From Mycteria americana (Eukaryota; Chordata; Aves; Ciconiiformes; Ciconiidae): 64,000 nt of DNA. The notes beneath the pieces were generated by a model. It searched no databases and had not been told where the DNA came from. It saw nothing but the letters and a program-made list of their open reading frames with translations. Made by a program: the position numbers and the translations under genes. The stretch lies in assembly GCF_035582795.1 (NCBI RefSeq), contig NC_134379.1, positions 2,108,001-2,172,000 on the forward strand, written 5' to 3'. This document shows, in pieces, positions 45,101 to 53,935 of the stretch. Positions within the stretch are counted from its first letter, which is position 1. Each line of letters begins with the position of its first letter.

Positions 45101-48100
45101 GCAAGAATAAATACATTCCCCGTACCTACGCAGTGGCTTTCAGCTAGAGTAACACACAGTTACGCTGAGACCCAACCTGCAGTTTAAAACTTAACCGTGT
45201 TCTTCTTAGACACCTGAAAATGGTACGTTTGGTCGTACCTTGCGTAAAGGTGACAGATCAACAGCTCTAAAGGTTGAAGTTTTCTCTGTTGCAAGCACAG
45301 ATATAAATACAGCCAGCAGCAATGCAAGCTCCCCCACAATGCTCTGTCAGTACGCCTCAACCTTGCTACGAGACAAGGAGACAGTTTGCCTGCCGTGCCC
45401 CATTCGGTCATTGACCTTTGCAAAGGCTGGTAAAGGGGCTCCGTGGTCACCACCAGTGACACAGACACGTGTCCTACGGGACCTGGATGAGGTCACGAAA
45501 TCATTTCAAAACATTCTCATAAAAGAGCGACCACGTTTGGCCACTGCCAATCTCGCTCAGATCGAGACCCACGCCCTAGAGGTAAACAAGGCTCTTTATC
45601 CCCTCACCAATCTTCTAAGATGTCTGGTTCTCCTAGCCCCTCGCTATGATAGCTTAACCCTTCTTGGTTATGAAAAGCCAATACTTGAGCTCGCCTGGGA
45701 TTTTCTACATGGTACCTCGAGAAGCCTTTTCCACAAACACCACAGGTGTATGGTTTCGTGATGCCACCTTCGTGAGACCTCACGTGGTAGGTCATGCGAT
45801 CCTTTCTCTTGAAGCGCTGATTGCAAATTGGACATTCAAAGGGTTTTTCGTCTGAGTGGGACAGCTTGTGCCTGTTGAGGTGGTAGACATCCCTGAAGGC
45901 CTTTCCGCACATCTCACAAGCGTGGTTCTTCTTAACGGGCTTGCTGGGCTTCTTCACCGTCTGAGTCACTGCCATAGCCGTTGCGCCGGCACTACTGCTG
46001 GGGTTGGTGGCAGAGGAAGACGTAGTGACTGTGGACAGGATGCCTGCGATAGTCGAAACCAATGAACTTCGGCTGTTGTCACCAGCGATGGTCGAGATAA
46101 GGGGCACCATTGTGGTGGGAGTTTTCTTTGGCCGTGACACTAACTTTATCCCTGTGTGGCAGGACTCATGACGCCTCAAATGGTAGCTGTCCCTGAAAGC
46201 TTTGCTGCAGTAAGTGCACACAAAGGAGGTTTTAGGTTTTTCCTTTTTAATCCCAACAATAGCATCCTTTAACGTTTCTGGTGCAGGCTGAGGTTTCTGC
46301 GTTATTGGTAAGGGCAGAATCGGCTTCTGATCGGGTGGCTCAACAGCAGAGCTCAGGAGAGGCAACAAACTGTTCTGTGCTGCCTGCTGTTGGTGATGTG
46401 AGGCTTCGTGTGCCTAAAACCAAACATTCACACTTAAATTCTATTGATGGGTGCTCACTCTGACAGGGTGAGAACATTTACAAACTACAGGAAAGCACAT
46501 TCTAGACCAAAAGCCATAGAAGTAACAACTGGGAAAGGTTACATAATTTTGGTTTTGGACAGGATAAACCGCTCACGCTTTAAATACATTCGCTGTGCAG
46601 ATTCTGTGGTAAGTGTAGGATGGCACACATCATAACAATCAAATAATTATTACGTTTCCGGAGGGCAACATTTCTTATGGAAAACAACTAGGTGCTTGTC
46701 AGATCTCTTACTAACACAGCGTTTGATCTTTACATAACAGATAACTTGTTTTGCTACCGATCATATCAGATGCCACCTTGGGACTATCCTTGGAGCATAT
46801 GAATGTACTGATGGGAGTTGCAAAATAATGCCCCACCTTTAAGCCGAGCTCAGTGCACATTGAGAATTACACTGCAGCCACAGAGAACCAGGATGCAATA
46901 AGGTGTCTTATTTAAAGAACCAGTGTCTTAGCGCTGAAACCAAAGCAACTCAAATCAAGAGCTGTCTACAGCCACGTTTCTATATTTAGCAGGTTCCCGC
47001 CACATTTATACACTGACCACTGTGCTCTTTGCGTCTGGAAATCAACAAGAATAGCGACATGTTCCTTTTCTCTTCGTCAGCAGCTACTTTGTGATAGGAA
47101 GAGAAGCTAATCGATAAGCACTGGTAGACATCTAGAGATGCTGGAGAACACAGTTGGGGGGAGGTTGGTTGAAAAAAAAGACCTGAAAGCTGTTTCAAAA
47201 CAGCCAATACCAACTGACTCCACATTACAGAATCAGTGGGAGAAGCTAAAGGGAAGAGACAGAGGGGGGAACCCCCCCACGAGCGTGCCGCAGCAAGCAC
47301 CGCTCAGCTGAGCCGCAGCCTGCGCTGCTACGGGCTGTTCTACACCATGCTTGTATTAGGTGCTGTTTATTCTAAGGCAGAAAACACTGTTATTAAAACT
47401 CATCCAGTCAGACTGGGACAAAACCCTAGCAGAAACAATTTTAAAGTGGTTTAGAAACCACACAGACCAATTCAGCCTAATGGAGCATTAAAATAAATCA
47501 CTCTAGCACCTTAAGCCAGTTTAAGCGCATCTGTATTCAAGATGTGCCTCAGTCTCATCAGACCAGTTTTAAATCAGTCTCGTTATTAACGCAGCGTGCC
47601 AGGTCTGAAGCAGAGTTTGGGGAAACTTGCATTCCCATCAGATCAGTACTGCAGCCTTCCAGGACTTCTCCCCTACGGTTTCCTTCACAAAATAACACGT
47701 ACTTCACTTCACGACTCGAGGCTGTTAGAGCTGAATAAGACCCTGTGCTGGCTTGCAACCCCCAACTTGCCTACTTTTACGCTGGTTGAGGATGGACAGC
47801 TTTATGAAATGCACTCAGGCCAACGCTCTTCCTACGTGAATCCGTTTCATCGCGTCCTTTGGAGAAGTCAGTATTTCTAGAAGCTCACTTTGGGACTTTT
47901 TCTTAGTTGCATCCAAGCTCAGCCGCTTTGCCTCTCCCGATCGCAGCAGTGACTACAGCCACCTCGGTGCAACTCTCCCTCGGCTGCGGGGGGGCTCCCG
48001 CCTCCTCCTGCCACCGCATCAGCCCTGCATCACTTTAGCCACTCATTCTTCAGGAGCGCGATGCCGGTGATCTTTGGATAAAAGCCACCGGTGGATACAA

Positions 48101-51100
48101 ACCCTAACCCACGTGGGTATGAATATGTGCTCCCTAACACTCCAAGCCTATCTGACAGGAAAAGGGTTCACGGGAGAAAGCCCGGATTCGATATGATAAC
48201 GGGAGACAAAACTTGTGGGAATCGTTAGGAGCCAGGCCAGCCTGTCCGTTTTTATCTGCATTTTACGTCCCATCTGTGCCAAAGCCTGGGATGCAACAGG
48301 TAAGCTGAACATTACCACACCGCGCCTGGCCACAGCAGCCACCTCAAACAACAGCCTAAGGGGCTGGTTTGCAGAAGCGATTGCTGAAGAGTCGAAGGCA
48401 GAACTCTCCTGGAGGCTACGCTGCTAAATCAGGGCACAGCACAAGCTCCAGCCGCTCCGTTAAACTTTTGCCTGACTTCAGTGACAACTGTGGATTTTCA
48501 ACCATTTATTTTCTGTGTTTTTAAAAAGCGACTGAGACATCTACATTGCATAAAAAGAATAGAGTATGTACAATACACATTGAAAGTACAGTATTAAGCA
48601 AGTTGTGTACTTAAATACAATTTTAATTTTAAAAAATTCTGCAATGTTTTACAGCCAACTTTAAATAAGCATTAAACAATGTTGTTAAACTGCATCAGAA
48701 GACACTTAAGAGCACCTAAGGATAGCTCCAGAGATACAGTTTCAAAGGCAGAGCTAGCAGATCGGATAATAGAGAGCCCAAATCCTTTGGACAAGGTTCA
48801 AACTTATGCAGTTTATGGATATTTTTGAGCCTTAAAGAATCGTCAGCACTTCGAGGTAATGATGCACTTATTCCTACGGAACCGACAGAGATGGTGGACA
48901 TAAAACAATGTATATTCATAAGGCTACGGGCTATGAAGCCACTGCTTATGTAAGTCTGCTTATCTTGGTTCCCAGATAGCCAGTGTTATTAGCAGCGCTG
49001 TCTTTCTAACAACCCCTCTTTGCAACAAGCAGTATTCCTCAGTTTCCAAGGGCTGCCTGCATTAAAGCCTTTTAAAAAAGGATCAGGCAGTATTTTTTTT
49101 TAACTCTCTGCTCGAGAAGGGAAGACAGCACCTGCTGCACGCCTCTCGCAAGTCATTTTTATTCAGGCACAGACGACGGTTTTACTTGACCTAGCATTAA
49201 TGTCAAGTCAACATTTTTGCGATATTTTGATCGCCGGGGACAGGCTCTCGTGCAAAATACCCTCGTTCTATCACTAATTTTTTATTTCCTGGGGGGCAGT
49301 AAACAAAAAACCCCTGTAATTCGTGACCCAGAGTGGTAGGAGGTGGCATTGTGAACTTCCAATGCCAGAGGCTAAAATATTTTTGCGCTCCAGCCTTAAT
49401 GCGAGAGCAACAAATTAGCATGAGTCATATCTTGAACACTCTGTTTGATGGATGATTCCTCCTCACATTAACAGATACAACTTTCACTTTCCGAGCAGAT
49501 ACTAAAAGTGGTTTTCAAAATATGCATTTCAGGGACTAATAATATCCAACCAAGAGCTGCTTATTCAGTCTCACAATTGTTTCTTTAAAAAGATACAATT
49601 CATCAAAATGCCACCTAAACACAATCAAACAACTTTATTTGGAAAGAGCAATTTACAGTCACATATCCCATCGCTAGCAAGACTAAAATTAAGACATTGC
49701 AACCTCCTCTAGAAACATTTTGCTAAAAATTACAACTTTACACACCGCGTATTAAACTGTCCCTTAGAAATCCTGTCACAGCTGAAACACACGCTTGGTA
49801 AACCCCCCCCCACAAAGAATGAGCACGTATATTCAGTCGCTCGCATTTGTTCTTTAACGGATAGCGGGGAGGGGGGCCGGGAGGGGCTTTTAAATCCACT
49901 TTTTGTTACTAGTTTTAACTGATCAGTTGGATCTCGGCTGACATGCTGTTGGTGAAAATGGGAAGAAGAAAAACTAAAGTCACATCAGGAGTATCTTAAC
50001 AGTGCTTTCTGCTGGGTGCATCAGGATGCTCGCACCCTAAATCGTTGGTTTTAACAAAATGACTCAAGAAACAATATTCAGCATTTATTATGAGGTCTTA
50101 AAGCTTTATTATTTGGCGGGGGGGGGGGGGGGGGGGGGGATCAGAGGAAAATCTCCACGTCACAGCTTTATGAAGATGCTTCCAAGTCGCACATAGCTAC
50201 GTACGTTAGAAGAGTGAACTGCTGACTCCTTAATTAAAAGCAGCAAAGCTTACTCCTAAATCAAAGTGTGACATAACTATTTCAAAAGACAGTACCCTCC
50301 AAAGAAAATAAAGACGAGCAGCAAGAAGCTGGACACGTACTTGAAAGTATTACTTGGCATTTCTTAGAGAGGTTGCTGCAATACCATATTGCCAGCCTAC
50401 AAATAATTTCCCCTGGAAAACGCTCAGCTGTGAGCCTGGGAGGCAGAAAGGCAATAAACCAGCCCCAACTCGGAGGGAGACGGCCCTAAACTAAGGAGAT
50501 TAACTTCTTAGCGTGAAGTTTCCTATGTGCGAATCACAACTGCCCACTAGAGTGAGAAATAATTCGCAAGACCTCAGCCAAACTCCATGGCATCACCCGC
50601 ATTCATCACGAAAAGGTGGAAAACCCAGCGCCCAGCTCCCGGTACCGGCTCCCCGGCACATTCCCGGCGTGTTTTCGGAGGCAGAGCACCCGAGCGAGTG
50701 ACTCAGCCCTCGGTACTTGCAAGGGAATAATTTTTCCTTTCTAAAGGAATGGTGCTCGCTCTTGGCGGATTTATTCATTCAACTCAGGTTTTCAAACTCG
50801 TGTCACGGGTTGGGTTTGGGTTTAATTCCAAGGAGGACAGTGAGGAAGCGAGGGACCGCCGCTGGGAATGTGCACGGAGGATTATTTTACCTTGAGAAAG
50901 GTGATGTGTGGGGCTTTTTTTTTTTTTTTTTCCCCTGCTGCTGCAATTACACATTTTATGTTTTCAAGCCCAAAAAGAGCAGGACGCATCAGAAAACAAT
51001 CCGGCGTGAAAGAGCCCGGCTCACAAAAGCCAGGGGAGGGTTGTTGGTTTTTTTTTTTTTGAAAAATTTTTTTTTTTGGTACACTGGATTTTCTTCGGAA

Positions 51101-51919
51101 TTACATAAACAGCGGTGTTTTTAAGTCAGTCTTTCGCAGACAGAAGGGGGGAAAATTGTGACTCAGTTGGCAAAGGGAGGGGTTGCACGCTCCACCGTCC
51201 CTATTCCTCCCTGTTACCGTTAGCATTTCGCCAGTTTTTACAGAAATCCGGCCCGCTCGCGTCCTATTTTAAAAGAAAACAAGCTCCCTCGTCACCCGGC
51301 CCCTGAGTCAGGCTGTTTAAAGAGGGATTAATTTATTCTCCCAGACACGGTGTTTGTTCCATCGGGGTTTTGTTAGAGCCCGGTGGAAGGCTGGGTTTGT
51401 TTTGTTGGGTTTTTTGGTTGTTTTTTTTTTTTTTCTTTTTGGCGGGGGGAGAGAAAAAACAAAAAACAGAAAAAAAAAAAGAAGCTATTTCGGGTTTTTT
51501 TTGGGGGGACAGAGAAAAATAAAAAAAAATTTAAAATATAAACATCGCCCTGTTTTTTTAAAAAAATCAAAGGAAAAACATTCCGGGGCGGCGGCGGAGC
51601 GCCGTGCGCGATCCGCTCGGGGGAGGCGGGCGGGGAGAAAGTGCAGGAGGGAAAGGAGGGAAAGAGCTGCCGGCGGCGCGGGGCCGGGTCAGCCGCTGCC
51701 CGGGCGGGCCGGGCCGGGTCGGGCCGCGCCGCCGCCGCGGGCCGGGCCGGGGGAGGCGGGCGGGAGGCCGGGCGGCGGCGCTGACTGACAGCCCCGGCCT
51801 AGCGGGGAGCCCGGCGGGCGGCCGCCCGCCCGCGGCCGCTGAGGGGAGGGGGGGCGCGGGCAGCGCCGGCCGCCGCGGGGCCTCACCTGAAAGAGGAACG
51901 CGGTCCAGTTGGCCTCCAT
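38905..51919 (-). CDS. VEZF1: VEZF1, vascular endothelial zinc finger 1, six coding exons
   Basis: Six exons join in frame into a 539-residue model; human is 521. VEZF1 is a nuclear C2H2 zinc-finger factor that binds GC-rich sites and acts in endothelial gene control and chromatin barriers. The N-terminus is MEANWTAFLFQ. Six zinc fingers lie at about 75-97, 177-197, 205-225, 235-256, 264-284 and 290-309, all with two Cys and two His. Fingers 4 and 5 are each split by an intron. A further CNTC pair (317-320) lacks the His pair. A 35-residue polyQ tract (338-372) follows, then PGKQVETLRLWEEAVKARKK and a Ser/Thr/Pro-rich tail of loose repeats such as PVTITSP and MNLPTP, ending LPQALPTSPPW as in human. 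All junctions are GT-AG. Exon coordinates are given in the separate entries. Confidence 0.97.
40047..40095. repeat. Inverted repeat, 18-bp arms with 13-base loop
   Basis: The left arm 40047-40064 (CCAGTGCCCGGCCCTGCT) pairs with 40078-40095 with one mismatch. It could fold into a hairpin RNA. Confidence 0.8.
41635..41675. repeat. TG/TA dinucleotide microsatellite
   Basis: TGTGTG followed by TATATA and CATATA units in VEZF1 intron 5. Confidence 0.85.
42016..42228 (-). CDS. VEZF1: VEZF1 exon 5 (polyglutamine)
   Basis: Encodes (T)CMSEETSNQK, 35 glutamines, then HVTSWPGKQVETLRLWEEAV and KARKK plus one base. The acceptor is TTGGCATAG and the donor AAAG|GTAAAA. Glutamine codons are a mixture of CAG and CAA. 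Confidence 0.96.
42092..42196 (-). repeat. CAG/CAA repeat encoding 35 glutamines in VEZF1
   Basis: 105 bases, each triplet CAG or CAA on the coding strand. The longest uninterrupted CAG run is six units. The opposite strand's open frame (poly Ala/Val) is a shadow. Confidence 0.97.
42229..43713 (-). other. VEZF1 intron 4
   Basis: No exon or RNA gene was recognised. A 24-base A run lies at 42581-42604. Confidence 0.7.
43714..43897 (-). CDS. VEZF1: VEZF1 exon 4
   Basis: Encodes TCTAAFATKDRLRTHMVRH, finger 6 (CNICGKLLSAAYITSHLKTH) and CNTCKQGINK plus one base; the donor is AAAA|GTAGGT. Human has GISK where this has GINK. The Ser-to-Asn change creates an AATAAA hexamer at 43720-43715. Confidence 0.96.
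43898..44911 (-). other. VEZF1 intron 3
   Basis: AT-rich, with no recognisable feature. Confidence 0.7.
44912..44975 (-). CDS. VEZF1: VEZF1 exon 3
   Basis: Encodes (R)PDHLSCHVKHVHSTERPF and KCQ, completing finger 4 and opening finger 5. The acceptor is TTTTTTTGCAG and the donor CAA|GTAAGG. Residues equal human. Confidence 0.96.
44976..45715 (-). other. VEZF1 intron 2
   Basis: 740 bp. It carries a plus-strand open frame (45240-45761) that runs into exon 2 antisense; no protein family is recognisable. Confidence 0.65.
45716..46413 (-). CDS. VEZF1: VEZF1 exon 2 (zinc fingers 1-3 and half of 4)
   Basis: Follows acceptor TTGGTTTTAG. Encodes AHEASHHQQQAAQNSLLPLL through CGVCGKGFS plus a split Arg codon, with donor AG|GTACCA. 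It contains fingers 1 to 3, the Cys pair of finger 4, and a Ser/Thr-rich linker. If intron 2 were retained, translation would end at 45604. Confidence 0.97.
46414..51886 (-). other. VEZF1 intron 1
   Basis: About 5.5 kb, AT-rich. An AU-rich, 3'UTR-like stretch at about 48490-48680 ends in minus-strand AATAAA (48510-48505). A 22-base G run lies at 50118-50139. T-rich and A-rich tracts lie at 50915-50931 and 51411-51545. No coding exon was recognised. Confidence 0.65.
50118..50139 (+). repeat. 22-base G homopolymer
   Basis: An unbroken run of 22 G in VEZF1 intron 1, able to form a G-quadruplex and prone to sequencing error in length. Confidence 0.85.
51887..51919 (-). CDS. VEZF1: VEZF1 exon 1 (coding part)
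   Basis: Encodes MEANWTAFLFQ and ends at donor CAG|GTGAGG. The ATG lies in CCCGCCATGG context inside the CpG island and matches the human start. Confidence 0.95.
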
Positions 51920-51999
51920 GGCGGGGGCGTCCCGGCCCTCGGCGGGCGGCGGCGGCGGCTCCGGCGGCGCGGTCCCCCCCTCCCTCCCCCGGGCCCCAG

Positions 52000-52050
52000 C
52001 TACATGGAGCCGACAACAAAGCGGCGGCGGCGGCGGCGGCGGCTCAACAT
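52000..52050 (-). promoter_or_regulatory. Candidate upstream ORF in VEZF1 leader
   Basis: ATG at 52050, 16 codons, TAG at 52002-52000. It encodes MLS, seven Arg from GCC-type triplets, then FVVGSM. The last sense codon is ATG, directly followed by TAG. It matters only if transcription starts upstream of 52050. Confidence 0.35.
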
Positions 52051-53149
52051 GGCAGCGCCGAGCGGCCGCTTCCGCTAACCTCCGGGCTGCACCACTGCGG
52101 CCCAGAGGGGGGAGGCGGCGGCGCGGCGGCCCGGCGGGGCGGCGCGGGCCCGGGCCGCCGCGGCGCCGCCCCCGCCGCTCCCCTCGCCGCGGGGCGGGCG
52201 GCGGGCCCAGGGCGGCGCGGCGGGGCGGCGGGGCGGGCGGCGGGGCCGGGGCGGCGCGGCGGGCCGGCCGCCCCCCCCGCGGGGCTGGCAATGGGCCGGT
52301 CCCGGGCTGGGGAAGCCGAGGCGAGCTGTGGCGAGAGAAGATGGAGGAGCGGGCGAGGTGTCCAGGGCCGCCGCCGCCGCCGCCTCGCCGCGCCCCGGCC
52401 CGGCCCGCGGGGGCCGCCCGCGCCGCCCGCCCTTCCCTTCTCCCCTCCCCGCCCGCCCGCCGCCCCCGCCCGCCGCGCGGGGAGGGAGCCGCGGGGGCGG
52501 CGGCGGCGGGGGGCGGCTTCGCCCGCGGGTGCGGGCCGGCGGCGGGCGGAGGCCCCGCACGTGCCGCCCCGCCCGCCGGCGGCAGCGCCGGGACCCGCGG
52601 GGGCTGCCGGAGGGGGGGGGGGGGGGGGGCGGGGGGAGAAGGGGCCGCCCCGGGGGTCGCCCGGCGCCGCGCCGGCCTCGGCCCACCCGGGATCGGCCTC
52701 GGCCCACCCGGGGGGGGGGGGTCCTCGGCCCACCCGGGCTGCCGCGGCCCGAGCGGCCCCCGCCACCTGCACCGGGCGCCGTGAGGCCGTTGCCGGGCTG
52801 GCCCGGGCCTCGCACCCGGCCGGGCTGCGGGCCGGAGCTCCGGGGGTGCGAAGGCCTTCGTCAGCACGCCGTGGGGCACCGCCAGCCCCGGGCGCGCCCG
52901 CCAGCCTCCCCGTGGGCAGGGACGTGCTCCCCCCCCCGGGCCGCGCAGCCCCGCTGCCGCCGCTCGCGTGGCCTCTGGCCTGGCCTCCGCCGTCCTGGGG
53001 ACCCCGGGGCTTCCACGGCCCCCCTTCCCCGGCACGCTTTCCTACACACGTCAAAGTAGCAAAATGACCGGGTTTGCTCCTATCTAAGGCATCTCCAGCG
53101 CAGCACCTGAATGCAAATCAAAGCCACAAGCAATTAAGTATATACTTAC

Positions 53150-53330
53150 CGTTAATTACGTGTTTACACACATCAAGCACATCCTTGACGGGCGGCAGGA
53201 TGGGGCCCTGAGCTCCCCGCGCGGGGCGGGCTCCTCCTGCCTCCCCGGTGCTCTGGGGGGACGGGGAAGGACGCGGGGGCAGAGGGCGGGCGCGGGGGGC
53301 ATCTGCACCGCCGCCTCGGTGGCATCTGCG
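53150..53330 (-). other. Candidate unassigned minus-strand exon with strong donor
   Basis: The donor ACG|GTAAGTATA (GT at 53149-53148) is close to the best possible U1 match and lies about 1.2 kb upstream of VEZF1 exon 1. The frame before it reads PPVKDVLDVCKHVIN, open back to 53435. It could be an alternative VEZF1 first exon or part of a noncoding transcript. The upstream boundary is arbitrary. Confidence 0.25.
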
Positions 53331-53871
53331 AGGGGCGTCTGGCATTTCTTCGGCAAACGCAGGAAAAACAGGAGTGTGGCGGGTGAAACCGCAAGAGGAT
53401 GGATGTTTTAAAACCAGACCTCGGCTCATAGGCAAGGGCCGTCTTCCCAGAACTGGGGGAGAAGAGAACGGCCTTACAAGACTTTATTTTTTTTTTCCCC
53501 CAGCTCCGAACGATCCTCTTTGCTCAGGCCCAGATCCACGCTGAGCCGCCCTGCGCGTCTGAGGCCTCGGCCGCTGCGGCACCCGCTTCACCAAAACCAG
53601 CCGGCGGGCTGGGCACGTGAAGAAACACAGCTGCGTCGCTGCTGGCTTCTGCGCAGCTTGACCTCAGTAAGCCGGGCTAAATATGGCTCACGTCGGTGAA
53701 GTTGCCCATACTACTTCCTCCCTTATGGGAGAGCCAGGTGGTTTTTCTTGTCTCCTGTTACAGATAACGCAAAGGACGGTTCCGAAGCCCCAGCTCTGCG
53801 TAACACCGGGGGCCGAGCGGCCGTTGGCAAAGGACTCGTCAGGGGTCCCAGCCCGCCGGCTCGGCCGTCGC

Positions 53872-53935
53872 TTTGTGCAATCTTGGGCGAGTCACCTGGC
53901 TCCTGCGGCGCTGGTCCTCGGCCCTCCCCGAGCGT
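53872..53935 (+). mobile_element. Possible MIR-like SINE fragment
   Basis: TCTTGGGCGAGTCACCTGGC resembles the MIR-type core CTTGGGCAAGTCACTTAACC. Only the core is recognisable. Confidence 0.3.

Larger units (their letters stand above)
51590..53060. promoter_or_regulatory. VEZF1: CpG island, VEZF1 promoter
   Basis: Extreme GC and CpG content surrounds VEZF1 exon 1. About 130-150 bp upstream of the ATG are a YY1-like site (CAACATGGCAGC, 52045-52056 on the plus strand) and an ETS-like CTTCCG (52069-52074). GCC triplet repeats lie between them and the start codon. An 18-base G run (52612-52629) and a repeat of CTCGGCCCACCCGGG (about 52676-52737) lie further upstream. No TATA box was seen. Confidence 0.7.

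Noticed and set aside
51604-53067. Open frames up to 487 codons in the VEZF1 CpG island
   Set aside because: Same composition artefact. The real coding sequence here is only the 11-codon VEZF1 exon 1 in another frame.
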